A stretch of 64,000 bases of DNA from Catonella morbi ATCC 51271 (GCF_000160035.2 NZ_KI535367.1:603606-667605); one strand, 5' to 3'; positions 8,491-18,071 are shown, counted from the stretch's first letter. Numbers and translations are program-made. The notes: generated by a model not told the origin, from the letters alone.

Positions 8491-9198
8491 TTAATGATTC
8501 TCACCTATATTTCCCTCAAGTTCAAGCTCTTTAATGTCAATTTTGTCTATGTTTTCCCAATATATATCAGCTACATATTTGCTCTCCCAAATATTGTAAT
8601 CCTCGTTAAAATATATTTTTGCATCTTCTTTTCTTACACCCAGCTTCGCAGTATAGCCGTTGAAAAATTTTGTTGCCAGATAATTTTCCATATAGATTCC
8701 CGCCACCAGCTCCTCATCAAGGTAATATTTAGCCTTAAGCACCGGATCTATCCCCTTAAGCTGTTCTTTGGCAGTCTTTTTTATTTCTTCTTCCTCAGCC
8801 TCAGTAAGGGTATATCCCTGTTCTTTTGCCTCTGCCACCACTATCTTAAGTCTCGCTATTTCTTCAATTATATCGGTTTTAAGCAGTTCCTCTATGCTTC
8901 TTCCGTTTTTGGTTACCTTCCACACACCGTCTCCGAGAAAGGCTTCAAAATCTCTTTTAGTCGCCAATAGATAGAATTCAAATTCAGGGTAGAAAACCAC
9001 CTTGTCTCCTATTCTTATTATAGGAATATCGGCACTGGCCGTTTTAGTAATGGCCGGACCAATTTCCGTTAAAGCGAGTTCAACCGCTTTCTCATTTTTG
9101 TTGACTTCGCTTTTATCTCCATAGCATAAAACTGCCGATACCGCACCCAAAAACACCAATAGGAAGGCACCAAGCTTAAATATAAATTTCTTTGCCAT
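8491..9198 (-). CDS. Exported SurA-N-like protein, possible peptidyl-prolyl isomerase relative
   Basis: A 235-residue protein with an N-terminal hydrophobic segment (KLGAFLLVFLGAVSAVLCYG) that is a signal peptide or anchor, so it acts outside the membrane. The middle (IPIIRIGDKVVFYPEFEFYL, IEELLKTDIIEEIARLKIVVAEA, GYTLTEAEEEEIKKTAKEQL) resembles the helical SurA/PrsA chaperone domain, but I see no parvulin rotamase domain and the length is too short for one. The start at 9198 overlaps the mfd stop by one base (TGATG) after AAGGAGGG, so it is translated with mfd. A similar gene often follows mfd in Lachnospiraceae. Role as folding helper is inferred. Confidence 0.6.
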   Translation of the reverse strand: MAKKFIFKLGAFLLVFLGAVSAVLCYGDKSEVNKNEKAVELALTEIGPAITKTASADIPIIRIGDKVVFYPEFEFYLLATKRDFEAFLGDGVWKVTKNGRSIEELLKTDIIEEIARLKIVVAEAKEQGYTLTEAEEEEIKKTAKEQLKGIDPVLKAKYYLDEELVAGIYMENYLATKFFNGYTAKLGVRKEDAKIYFNEDYNIWESKYVADIYWENIDKIDIKELELEGNIGENH

Positions 9199-12100
9199 CA
9201 TCCCTCCTTTATTTCTTCCTTCAGCCTGCAAGGCGCCAGTGCCATGGTCAGACTTATGAGAAGCTTTATCTTATCTTCAGCCTTAGTTTTATGAGTTCCG
9301 TCGCCGAATTTATATTCAAAATAAGTTTCCTTACCGCTTCTGAGCCTGAGCCTGCCTTCATTATCAGCCATAACTTCACTTATTTTGTCTATATCGAATT
9401 TTACTTCATTATAAATAGAAAATCTTGCTGTTTCACCTTTACATTCTACCTTTGTAGTCCCAATTTCATGTGCCATCTGTCTGATAAACGAAATATTTAC
9501 AAGGTTATCAACCGCCAACGGCATTTCTCCATAGCGGTCTATAAGTTCATCTTTCAGCTCAGAAAGTTCTTCCTCTGTGAAAATTCCCGCTATCCTCTTA
9601 TACATTTCAAGCCTTGCCACTTCATTTCTGATATAATCAGCCGGAATATAAGCCGAAGCTTCTATATCTACAGCGGTTTCAAACTCATCCGCTGCCACCT
9701 TTTCACCTTTAAGCCTCTTTACCTCCTCGTTAAGCATCTTACAGTAAAGATCATAGCCTACAGCTTCCATGTGCCCTGACTGGCTCTTACCCAAAAGATT
9801 TCCCGCACCTCTTATTTCAAGATCCTTCATGGCTATTTTAAATCCTGAACCAAGATCTGTAAACTCCTTTATTGCCGCAAGTCTTTTTTCAGCAATTTCC
9901 TTAAGCATACGGTCACGTTTGTACATAAGAAAAGCAAAGGAAGTTCTTGAACTTCTTCCAACACGTCCTCTTAGCTGATAGAGCTGCGATAGTCCCATTT
10001 TATCGGCATCATCTATAATTATTGTGTTTACATTTGATATATCAAGACCTGTTTCTATAATTGTAGTAGAAACCAGCACATCAATTTCACCATTTATAAA
10101 CTCAATCATTATCCTTTCAAGCTCTCTCTCATTCATCTGTCCATGTGCAAATGAAACTCTGGCTCCCGGAATCAGTTCAGCAAGTTTTGCAGCCCTTTCA
10201 TCTATCCCGCTCACCCTGTTATATACATAATAAACCTGTCCGTTTCTGCCTATTTCCCTGTTAATAGCCTCTCTTATTATCTCATCATCATGCTCAAGCA
10301 CATAGGTCTGGATAGGAATTCTGTCCACAGGAGGTTCTTCAAGCACCGACATATCCCTTATTCCCACAAGGCTCATGTGCAGGGTTCTCGGAATAGGGGT
10401 TGCCGATAGGGTAAGCACATCCACATTTTCCCTGAGCTTCTTTATTTTTTCCTTGTGGCTCACACCGAAACGCTGTTCCTCATCAATTATTAAAAGCCCC
10501 AAATCTTTATATTTAATCTCAGCCGACAACACCTTATGGGTGCCTATAACTATATCTATAAGGCCTGCTTTCAGCTTCTCCTTTATCTTTTTCGTCTCTG
10601 CCGCAGACTTAAATCTCGAAAGAAATTCCACAGTTATCGGAAAGTTCTGCATTCTTTTTGAAAATGTAGTATAATGCTGACCTGCAAGTATGGTGGTAGG
10701 TACAAGCATAACCACCTGCTTCCCCTCAGAAACCGCCTTAAAAGCCGCCCTTATGGCAACTTCCGTTTTTCCGAAGCCCACGTCCCCGCAGACCAGCCTG
10801 TCCATAATCTTTATGCTCTCCATATCAGCCTTCACATCTTTTATGGCATTTAGCTGGTCATCCGTTTCATCATAGGGGAACATCTCCTCAAATTCCTGCT
10901 GCCAGACTGTATCTTTACCATATCTGAAACCTTGTTCCTGCTGTCTTTTCGCATACAATTCCACCAAATCCCTGGCTATCTCACTTATGGACTGTCTCAC
11001 CTTGGACTTGGTCTTTTTCCAGGCCTGTCCGCCTATCTTGTCTATCTTAGGCTTTGCACCGTTTGCACTTGAATACTTCTGTAAGACATCAAGATTTGTA
11101 GTGGGCACAAATATACTCACATCACCGCTGTAATCCACCTTTACATAGTCTTTGGTAACTCCTTCAACGGTAAATTGTTCTATACCTCTGTACACCCCTA
11201 TACCATGATTTTCATGAATTACATAGTCTCCCTCATGCAGTTCTGAAAAGCTCGCTATCGAAGCTCCGTCTATCTTCTTTTTTTTCCTGTTTGTTTTCTT
11301 CTTCTCAGCTCCAAATATATCACTTTCGGAGATAATGGCGAACTTAATGGAAGGATATTCAAAGCCCCGCCTCAGGTTGCCCTGTATGGTCACAACTTCC
11401 CCACTTACAGGCACTCTCTCATCTGTGCTCAGGTAGTTAGCCATAAGTTCTCTTTCTCTAAAATCCTCCGCAAGCCGCTCAGCCCTTACCTTGGAAGAAC
11501 TTACCACCACAACCTTATATCCTTCTTTTTTATACCTTGTCAAATCTTTTATAAGGGTTTCAAAACTGTTATTATAGGGATTTACATTGCGGGAAAGTAC
11601 ATCAAACCTTTGCTTTGCCTTTATATCACCCGTCCTTGTTTCCAGCAGGCTTAAAAGTACCGTAGACTTGCTTTCAAGCTTTGCAAGTACCTTCTTGTAA
11701 TCCCAGATTGTATCTGCCTGTTTTGAAAGTATATAGCCTTTTGTGAGCCTGTTAGTCATACTTTCACGCCATTCAAAAGAAACCGCCTTCCCCTTTTCTT
11801 CTATCCTTATAGGCTCATCTATGAAAAAAATATCTTCTTCATTAAAATAATCAAAAAAAGTCTCGGTTTCATCAAAAAAGTAATTGATATAGCTGTCTAT
11901 ACCAAAGGAGCCTCCATAAATCTCAAGGTTATCCTTAAATTCTTCAACCACCGAGTTTATCCTTGCCGCCTCTTCGGTTTTCATCTCGGCTCTGAACTTC
12001 TTATATACTTCTTCCTTTTCTTTATTTAACTTCTTAAGCCCCGCAAGCTTTCTTTCTTCATCTATGATTATTTCTGTGGCAGGATAAACCAAAAGCTCCT

Positions 12101-12752
12101 CCACATTTTCTATGGAACGCTGGCTCTCTACATCAAAGGCTCTTATGGTATCAATTTCATCTCCCCAAAATTCCAGTCTGAAAGGGGTTTCCTCAGTCAA
12201 AGGGAAAATATCAAATATATCACCTCTTACAGCAAACTGCCCCTTACCCGAAACCTGGGAAGTCTTTTCATAGCCAAGCTCGGAAAGTCTCCTTGCAAGT
12301 TCTGTAATATCAAAACTATCCCTTACTGAAAGTTTAACAATCTTTTCTTTCACATAAGAAAGCGGCAGCACCCTGTCAAGCCCCGCCTCTAAACTTAAAA
12401 TTATGGTAGATGGTTTGTCTTCAATCAGCCTTTTTAATACCTCAAGTCTGCCGCTTATTATCGCATTTCCATGTACATCTGCCGCAAAAAACATAATATC
12501 CTTGGCCGGATATATAACAGCCTTTTTATCATAAAGCTTCATATCCGTCTGAATTTCCCCGGCTCTTATCTCATCATAGGTGATAATAACTCTATGTCTT
12601 TTTGATGTCCCCTTGGACAGGGTTTCTATGATATTGCTTTTTTCAGCATCCATGCAACCTGTAATAAGTATGGGCAGTTTGCCTTTGTTGATATGATTTA
12701 TTGCTTCATTTATTTCTTTTAATTCTAAAAGTGGCTTTGTTAATAAGTTCAT
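9198..12752 (-). CDS. mfd: Transcription-repair coupling factor Mfd
   Basis: A 1184-residue translocase that removes RNA polymerase stalled at lesions and recruits UvrA. Order: UvrB-like N-terminal module (residues ~1-330), RNA-polymerase-interacting CarD-like domain (HENHGIGVYRG), superfamily 2 helicase lobes with GDVGFGKTEVAIR (Walker A), DEEQRFGV (Walker B), LSATPIPRTL and QLRGRVGRS, then the C-terminal regulatory domain. Length is normal. It starts 9 bases after pth and shares one base with the following gene, making a pth-mfd operon. Confidence 0.98.
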   Translation of the reverse strand: MNLLTKPLLELKEINEAINHINKGKLPILITGCMDAEKSNIIETLSKGTSKRHRVIITYDEIRAGEIQTDMKLYDKKAVIYPAKDIMFFAADVHGNAIISGRLEVLKRLIEDKPSTIILSLEAGLDRVLPLSYVKEKIVKLSVRDSFDITELARRLSELGYEKTSQVSGKGQFAVRGDIFDIFPLTEETPFRLEFWGDEIDTIRAFDVESQRSIENVEELLVYPATEIIIDEERKLAGLKKLNKEKEEVYKKFRAEMKTEEAARINSVVEEFKDNLEIYGGSFGIDSYINYFFDETETFFDYFNEEDIFFIDEPIRIEEKGKAVSFEWRESMTNRLTKGYILSKQADTIWDYKKVLAKLESKSTVLLSLLETRTGDIKAKQRFDVLSRNVNPYNNSFETLIKDLTRYKKEGYKVVVVSSSKVRAERLAEDFRERELMANYLSTDERVPVSGEVVTIQGNLRRGFEYPSIKFAIISESDIFGAEKKKTNRKKKKIDGASIASFSELHEGDYVIHENHGIGVYRGIEQFTVEGVTKDYVKVDYSGDVSIFVPTTNLDVLQKYSSANGAKPKIDKIGGQAWKKTKSKVRQSISEIARDLVELYAKRQQEQGFRYGKDTVWQQEFEEMFPYDETDDQLNAIKDVKADMESIKIMDRLVCGDVGFGKTEVAIRAAFKAVSEGKQVVMLVPTTILAGQHYTTFSKRMQNFPITVEFLSRFKSAAETKKIKEKLKAGLIDIVIGTHKVLSAEIKYKDLGLLIIDEEQRFGVSHKEKIKKLRENVDVLTLSATPIPRTLHMSLVGIRDMSVLEEPPVDRIPIQTYVLEHDDEIIREAINREIGRNGQVYYVYNRVSGIDERAAKLAELIPGARVSFAHGQMNERELERIMIEFINGEIDVLVSTTIIETGLDISNVNTIIIDDADKMGLSQLYQLRGRVGRSSRTSFAFLMYKRDRMLKEIAEKRLAAIKEFTDLGSGFKIAMKDLEIRGAGNLLGKSQSGHMEAVGYDLYCKMLNEEVKRLKGEKVAADEFETAVDIEASAYIPADYIRNEVARLEMYKRIAGIFTEEELSELKDELIDRYGEMPLAVDNLVNISFIRQMAHEIGTTKVECKGETARFSIYNEVKFDIDKISEVMADNEGRLRLRSGKETYFEYKFGDGTHKTKAEDKIKLLISLTMALAPCRLKEEIKEG

Positions 12753-12761
12753 CTTATCTCC

Positions 12762-13340
12762 TTATATCTCTGCCTTTATCCCGTTATACTTATTCATAGC
12801 TGTCTCCGCCCCTTCTTTCATTACAGTAAGAATTGCCCCTCCCGCCAATTCTATCACTTTTCTTATAAGAGGCTCCGTATCTCTGTCAAATCCCGAAAGG
12901 ACGTGGTCTGCCAAATCTCCCCCCTCAGGCTTACCGCCCACACCAAGCTTAATACGGATAAACTCGTTGCCGCCGATATGAGATATTATACTCTTTATCC
13001 CATTATGTCCTCCGGCACTTCCTTTTACACGTATTCTTATGTTTCCCGGTTCAAGATCTATATCATCCTGAATAATTATCAGCTCTGTCTTCTCATCTAT
13101 TTTATAAAAATTCACAGCCTCGCCTACCGCCTCTCCGGAAAGATTCATGTAAGTCTGAGGTTTCATAAGAAGCACTTTCTCCCCATCTATAAATCCCTGT
13201 CCGAGCTTTGATTTAAACCCTGTTTTTGAAAGGCTTATATTATATTTATCCGATAAATAAGTAATTACGTCAAAACCTATATTGTGGCGGGTACCCGCAT
13301 ATTTTCTGTCCGGATTACCAAGTCCTGCTATTATATACAT
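12762..13340 (-). CDS. pth: Peptidyl-tRNA hydrolase
   Basis: A 192-residue Pth (SpoVC) that recycles peptidyl-tRNA released prematurely from ribosomes. The catalytic His lies in GTRHNIGFD; Asn and Asp residues of the active site are in MNLSGEAV and DDIDLEPG, and GSAGGHNG is the family signature. AGAAGGAGATTT precedes the ATG. Organisation spoVG-pth-mfd repeats the B. subtilis order with intervening genes lost. Confidence 0.97.
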   Translation of the reverse strand: MYIIAGLGNPDRKYAGTRHNIGFDVITYLSDKYNISLSKTGFKSKLGQGFIDGEKVLLMKPQTYMNLSGEAVGEAVNFYKIDEKTELIIIQDDIDLEPGNIRIRVKGSAGGHNGIKSIISHIGGNEFIRIKLGVGGKPEGGDLADHVLSGFDRDTEPLIRKVIELAGGAILTVMKEGAETAMNKYNGIKAEI

Positions 13341-13413
13341 AAATCTCCTTCTTTCTAAATCTTAATCAGTCACAACGATTATACATCAAATTTTATTTTT
13401 TTGCACTAAAAAT

Positions 13414-13433
13414 GAGAGGTCAAAAGACCTCCC
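13414..13433 (-). terminator. Terminator after spoVG
   Basis: Minus strand GAGGTC-TTTT-GACCTC with flanking pairs, followed by ATTTTTAGTGC, 38 bases past the spoVG stop. The six-base core stem is short but GC-rich. Confidence 0.65.
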
Positions 13434-13470
13434 ATCACATATTCAGCCAAGCCTCTGCTAAGCTGTTCTG

Positions 13471-13755
13471 TTAATTTTCTTCTTTTACCGGAAATTCCAT
13501 CCAGTTTCCGTTCTCATACTCTGTTACGATTGCTTTCTGGAGTCTTTCCCTGGTCTCCGAATTAATAGGGTGAGCAATATCGTGGTATTCTCCGTCATTG
13601 GTCTTTCTGCTAGGCATCGCTATAAAAAGACCTTTGTCTCCGTCAATAATCTTAATGTCATGAACCACAAACTCACCATCAATAGTTATCGAGGCAACTG
13701 CCTTAAGTTTACCTTCTTTGGCAACTTTTCTGATTCTGATGTCTGTAATATTCAT
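13471..13755 (-). CDS. spoVG: Septation regulator SpoVG
   Basis: A 94-residue Spo[46 protein letters not shown] and the basic/proline end are diagnostic. SpoVG is a small nucleic-acid-binding regulator of septation, capsule and virulence genes in Firmicutes. AGGGGGG precedes the ATG by 5 bases. A TATAAT box lies about 120 bases upstream, leaving a long leader; the -35 is not clear. Confidence 0.95.
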   Translation of the reverse strand: MNITDIRIRKVAKEGKLKAVASITIDGEFVVHDIKIIDGDKGLFIAMPSRKTNDGEYHDIAHPINSETRERLQKAIVTEYENGNWMEFPVKEEN

Positions 13756-14058
13756 ATGTGACCCCCCTGTTGTGTTTGACAGTATAGCTTCTCTGCCATT
13801 ATCGGTTTTAAGTTACAAATTTGACCTCTGCCTGTAAAGCACCCTAAGCTTAATCAGACCCTCTAGTTTTGGATAATATTATAGCATATTTGAACAAAAA
13901 ATTCTATTGTATTAATTATGCATTAATCCAAAGATTTATAGCATTTTTTTGTATATTTTTATTACTGTTTTGAATTATTACATTCTTTTAAATGACCATA
14001 TGGTCATTTAAAAAACAACGGTAACATTCTTTACTGTTTCTTCATTTACAAACCTTTA

Positions 14059-14088
14059 TTGTCATATAAATATGATGTGTGATATAAT
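14059..14088 (+). promoter_or_regulatory. Promoter of murC
   Basis: TTGTCA (14059-14064), 18-base spacer, TATAAT (14083-14088). Transcription would begin near 14095, giving a leader of about 115 bases. Confidence 0.65.
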
Positions 14089-14101
14089 GTGAACACTTAA
14101 C

Positions 14102-14173
14102 GACGACGCACCGCAGGTGCTAGTGCTTTGCAAATCAAGCCGTAAGGCGAAGATTGAGTTTAGTGACGACGCA
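14102..14173 (+). repeat. Structured leader of murC bounded by a 9-bp direct repeat
   Basis: GACGACGCA occurs at 14102-14110 and again at 14165-14173. Between lie a perfect hairpin GCACC-GCA-GGTGC (14108-14120) and a second stem around AAGCCGTAAGGC. The GC content is well above the surroundings. It may be a small mobile repeat or an mRNA control element. Confidence 0.5.
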
Positions 14174-14208
14174 ATTTTAAAATTAATTTTACTAAAAGAG
14201 GTATAAGT

Positions 14209-15618
14209 ATGCATAAATTAGACTTGCAAAATAATTCTGTACCCGTCTATTTCATAGGAATCGGCGGAATAAGCATGAGCGGAATCGCCGAGCTTTTTCT
14301 TGATAAAGGGTTTAAGGTTTCAGGTTCGGATCTTCACGAATCCTCCGTCACCAAAAGGCTGGAAAATCTAGGAATAAAGGTATTTTATTCGCAGGAAGCA
14401 AAAAATATAACCACAGACATAGGCTTAGTGGTTTATACCGCAGCAATACACGCGGACAATCCTGAGTTTATGGAGGCAAAGAAGCTTGGTATACCTATGC
14501 TGGAGAGGGCTGAATGCCTTGGACAGATTATGAGTCATTATAAAAATGCCGTTGCTGTTTCCGGCACTCATGGTAAGACAACCACCACTTCCATGCTTTC
14601 TTATGTATATCTTGAGGCTGAGCTTGATCCAACCATATCTGTCGGAGGTATCTTAAGCGGAATTCATGGAAATATGAGGTTAGGCAAGTCTGAAAATTTC
14701 ATAATGGAAGCCTGTGAATACGCTGACAGCTTCTTACATTTCACTCCTACTACAGCCATAGTCCTGAATGTAGAAGCTGAACACTTAGACTTCTTCGGAA
14801 CACTTGAAAACGAAAGACTTTCTTTTACCAAATTTATAAACCTTCTGCCTGAGAATGGGCTACTCGTAGTCAATAATGAAATTGAAGGCCTTGAGAACCT
14901 TATTCAGAACAAAAATATCAGAATAATTTACTATGGACTCAGACCTGTAAACGGAAGAGAGCCTGATTATACCGCAAAAAATATTACTTACAATGATTTC
15001 GGTTTCCCAAGCTATGAACTCATTGTAAAAGGTGAAAATAAAGGGCTTGTTGAATTATCCGTTACCGGAGAGCACAATGTATTCAACTCACTGGCTGTAA
15101 TAGCCGCCGCTCTTGAGCCTTCAAGCATTTACCCTAAAGGCATAGCCCTCGAAAAGATTAAGCAGGGAATCAAAAAATATACCGGCACCGACCGCCGCTT
15201 CCAGTACAAAGGAGAACGTGACGGCTATACCATAGTAGATGACTATGCACACCACCCTACCGAAATAAGAGCCACACTCGAAGCTGCCAAAAGAGTTAAG
15301 CATAACCGATTGATAGTAGCCTTCCAGCCCCATCTATATTCAAGAACCAAGACCTTTTTACACGAGTTTGCCACTGTGCTGTCTATGGCTGACATCGTAG
15401 TATTCGCCGAAATCTACGCAGCCAGAGAAGAAAATCATCATGATATTTCTTCCGATAATATACGGGAAATAATGTCCGAAAACGGACATGAGGCATACTT
15501 TTTCAAAACTTTTGAAGAAGTTGAAAATTTTCTTATCCACACTTGTAAACCGGGCGACTTGTTGATAACTATGGGCGCCGGAGATATAGTAAAAGTGGGA
15601 GAAAATATGCTTAAATAA
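14209..15618 (+). CDS. murC: UDP-N-acetylmuramate--L-alanine ligase
   Basis: A 469-residue Mur ligase that adds the first L-Ala to UDP-MurNAc in peptidoglycan synthesis, in the cytosol. N-terminal Rossmann loop YFIGIGGISMSGIA, ATP-binding loop GTHGKTTTTSML, NVEAEHLDFF and DYAHHPTEIRATL in order. Length and ends are normal. Start is supported by AAAGAGG 8 bases upstream. A hairpin terminator follows directly, so it is a single-gene unit. Confidence 0.98.
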   Translation: MHKLDLQNNSVPVYFIGIGGISMSGIAELFLDKGFKVSGSDLHESSVTKRLENLGIKVFYSQEAKNITTDIGLVVYTAAIHADNPEFMEAKKLGIPMLERAECLGQIMSHYKNAVAVSGTHGKTTTTSMLSYVYLEAELDPTISVGGILSGIHGNMRLGKSENFIMEACEYADSFLHFTPTTAIVLNVEAEHLDFFGTLENERLSFTKFINLLPENGLLVVNNEIEGLENLIQNKNIRIIYYGLRPVNGREPDYTAKNITYNDFGFPSYELIVKGENKGLVELSVTGEHNVFNSLAVIAAALEPSSIYPKGIALEKIKQGIKKYTGTDRRFQYKGERDGYTIVDDYAHHPTEIRATLEAAKRVKHNRLIVAFQPHLYSRTKTFLHEFATVLSMADIVVFAEIYAAREENHHDISSDNIREIMSENGHEAYFFKTFEEVENFLIHTCKPGDLLITMGAGDIVKVGENMLK

Positions 15619-15621
15619 ATT

Positions 15622-15769
15622 TTATCCACAATATCCACAGTAAAAATTTCCATTAAATATTTTTGCTGTGGATTTTTTCTCCTCTTTTTCACAAGGTTAT
15701 CCACATAGATTCCCCCTCTCTAACTTCTGTTTAATCACGCAATCCACAGAGTTATCCACATTATCCACA
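15622..15769 (+). promoter_or_regulatory. Cluster of four perfect DnaA boxes upstream of dnaD
   Basis: TTATCCACA occurs at 15622-15630, 15697-15705, 15752-15760 and 15761-15769, all in the same orientation, with near matches at 15631-15639 (ATATCCACA) and 15740-15748 (CAATCCACA). The last two perfect boxes abut head to tail. This is the consensus DnaA-binding nonamer. The cluster lies in the 245-base gap before two helicase-loading genes, so DnaA could control them or be titrated here. Confidence 0.8.
15634..15672 (+). terminator. Terminator of murC
   Basis: TCCACAG...CTGTGGA inverted repeat, extended inside by AAAAAT/ATTTTT, followed by TTTTTTCTCC. It begins 16 bases after the murC stop and is interwoven with DnaA-box-like sequence. 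Confidence 0.7.
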
Positions 15770-15863
15770 AATTTTACCTCTATCCCCCAAAAATCTGCCT
15801 CTATTTTATTTTAACTCATCTTATGATATACTCCTTTTGAGTAGTAAACAGGGGAGAGATATT

Positions 15864-16913
15864 ATGTCAGAAATAAATTTAAATGTAACCATAAATACAG
15901 GGGCAACCATTATTTCAAATGCCTTTATAGAACGATATATCAACAGCGCAAATGCCTCACACATAAGATTTTATCTTTATCTTATGTACTATTCCCAGAA
16001 TCATAGAAGCTTCACCATAAGTTCAGCCTGTGATTTCCTTGATGACAGTGAAAAAGACGTGATGCGTTCTATAAATTACTGGGAAAAACAGGGGATTTTT
16101 AAGGTCACAAGAGCAGATAAGAACACCATAACTTCCATAAGTATATCCGATGCCGCTGCCTTATGTGAACCTGAGACAAAAGAAGAGAAAATACCGGTTG
16201 CCGATAATAGTATTAAGCAGGATGAACCGGGCTCTATCTTTGTAAATTCCGAAGAGGAAGCTGTCTGTGATTTGGACTTAAAAAGGGTTATTAACACAGC
16301 CGGAGATCTTGCGGAAAGACTGTTGTCAGGCTCTGAAATTGAGTTTCTCTGTGATTTAAATGAAAAACTTCATTTTTCAACCGAGCTGATTATTTATCTT
16401 TATGAATACTGCTGTCTGGAAAAGAAGATAAACAGATTCAACTACATTCAGAGCGTGGCGCTGGCATGGGCCGATAAAAACATAAACACGGTTGAGGCCG
16501 CCAAAGCGGAAGCAGATACCTACAGCAGAGAAAATGCCACTGTAATGAAGGCTTTCGGGCTTTCCCGCCTTCCCGGAACATCTGAAAAGCAGTATATAAG
16601 CAAATGGTTCCATTCCTACAATATGTCTGAGGAAATGATTGCAGAAGCCTGTAACAGAACCCTGCTCAAGCTTTCAAAGCCTGATTTTAAGTATACCGAC
16701 GGCACTCTTAAAAACTGGCTAAGCAGCGGAATAACCGACTTGGAAGGTGTTAAAAATGCCGATAAGATTCACTACCTCACCAAGCAGAGCTTAAATGCGG
16801 CAAATACTGCCATTCCAAAGCCTGTAAATAACCGCTTTACCAACTTTGAGCAGAGAAATTACAGCGAATCCGATATGGCAAATATCACACAGAAATGGGC
16901 GGAAAAGATTTAG
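15864..16913 (+). CDS. DnaD-domain replication primosome protein
   Basis: A 349-residue protein. Residues ~1-110 form a winged-helix DDBH1-like region (ANASHIRFYLYLMY, FLDDSEKDVMRSINYWEKQG); ~150-240 and ~240-320 hold DnaD-like DDBH2 segments, including KWFHSYNMSEEMIAEACN and LKNWLSSGI, close to the YxxxIxxxW core of the family. DnaD proteins open DNA and help load the replicative helicase. Start at 15864 fits GGGGAGAG 5 bases upstream. The dnaC gene lies 105 bases downstream on the same strand, as in other Clostridia. Confidence 0.88.
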   Translation: MSEINLNVTINTGATIISNAFIERYINSANASHIRFYLYLMYYSQNHRSFTISSACDFLDDSEKDVMRSINYWEKQGIFKVTRADKNTITSISISDAAALCEPETKEEKIPVADNSIKQDEPGSIFVNSEEEAVCDLDLKRVINTAGDLAERLLSGSEIEFLCDLNEKLHFSTELIIYLYEYCCLEKKINRFNYIQSVALAWADKNINTVEAAKAEADTYSRENATVMKAFGLSRLPGTSEKQYISKWFHSYNMSEEMIAEACNRTLLKLSKPDFKYTDGTLKNWLSSGITDLEGVKNADKIHYLTKQSLNAANTAIPKPVNNRFTNFEQRNYSESDMANITQKWAEKI

Positions 16914-17018
16914 ATTAATTTTGGTTAAGCTATAATGTTTTTTACTGAATGCAAACAATATTCATAATCTTTTATACTTGAATAATTAAGAATTTTTTTA
17001 TAATATTAAGGTGGTTTT

Positions 17019-18005
17019 ATGGGACTTACTAATTCCGATTACGAGGCAGTTATGCGTGAATATGACAGTATCCGCTATGTAAATGCCGAACTTCTTAAAA
17101 AGCGCATTGAGGAGGCTTATAATAAGATACCCGAACTTAAGGTTTTGGAAGATGAAATGATAACCGAATCCGCAAAGCTTGCCAAAGATTCAATGTTTAT
17201 TTCAGACGAGGCTTATGCCAAGGCAAAAGAGGCTCTTGATAAAAAAAGAACAGAACTTGCTTATAAAAGAGAGGAGCTGTTAATTAAAAACGGTTATGAC
17301 AAAGATTATCTGTCAAAGATTTACAGTTGCCCTCTATGCAAGGATACAGGCTTTGTAAACGGAAATAAATGTGAATGTTTCAAGTCCATAGCCGCAAGAC
17401 AGATTTACTCTAATCCTGCCTATATGATGGCGGATAAAACTGCTGATTTTAAGTATTTTAGGGAAGATTACTACAAAGATAATACTCCAAACGGCTCGGA
17501 TGACGCCGGAAAAAATGCTCTGGATGCATTTTCAAAGCTCAAAAATATGGCAGACAACTTTGATACTCAGGCTCGTAATTTTGTAATTTACGGCGGAGTG
17601 GGTGTGGGTAAAACCTTTCTTGCTTCCTGTCTGGCAAACGCGCTTATAAAAGATGGGCGCTCAGTAGTATTTTTAACGGCTTTCAGGTTCTTTGATATAT
17701 TTGAAAAATACACTTTCCGCAGGGATGAGGCTGACGAAAACACTTCAATTCCTTCAACAGAGCCTCTGTTTGACTGTGATTTACTTGTAATAGACGATAT
17801 CGGAACGGAAGTTTCAAACAGCTTTACCACTTCGAAACTTTTTGACTGCCTGAATGAGAGAATACTGCGTAATAAGGCTACCGTTATATCAACTAATTTA
17901 AGCCCTGCATTAATCAAAGCCACCTATAGTGACCGCATATTTTCAAGACTGGTCGGAAGCTATTCCCTCTTAACACTGGTTGGGGAAGATGCCCGTATGG
18001 CCTAA
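17019..18005 (+). CDS. DnaC/DnaI-like helicase loader ATPase
   Basis: A 328-residue AAA+ protein. A zinc-ribbon-like segment CPLCKDTGFVNGNKCECF (residues ~107-124) binds the helicase in DnaI; GGVGVGKTFLAS is Walker A, LLVIDDIGTE Walker B, and the STNL/SRL sensor and Arg-finger segments follow (STNLSPALIKATYSDRIFSR). It loads the replicative helicase onto single-stranded DNA. AAGGTGG precedes the ATG. Its partner DnaD gene lies directly upstream. Confidence 0.92.
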   Translation: MGLTNSDYEAVMREYDSIRYVNAELLKKRIEEAYNKIPELKVLEDEMITESAKLAKDSMFISDEAYAKAKEALDKKRTELAYKREELLIKNGYDKDYLSKIYSCPLCKDTGFVNGNKCECFKSIAARQIYSNPAYMMADKTADFKYFREDYYKDNTPNGSDDAGKNALDAFSKLKNMADNFDTQARNFVIYGGVGVGKTFLASCLANALIKDGRSVVFLTAFRFFDIFEKYTFRRDEADENTSIPSTEPLFDCDLLVIDDIGTEVSNSFTTSKLFDCLNERILRNKATVISTNLSPALIKATYSDRIFSRLVGSYSLLTLVGEDARMA

Positions 18006-18071
18006 AGGATTACACACCTTAGGGTGATAATCATAGATACATATTTACCTTTTAGAATAAGGAGAAGAACA

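Noticed and set aside
15619-15863. DnaA-box cluster as the replication origin itself
   Set aside because: dnaA, dnaN and the usual origin neighbours are absent and the AT-rich unwinding region is short, so a regulatory or titration site is more cautious.
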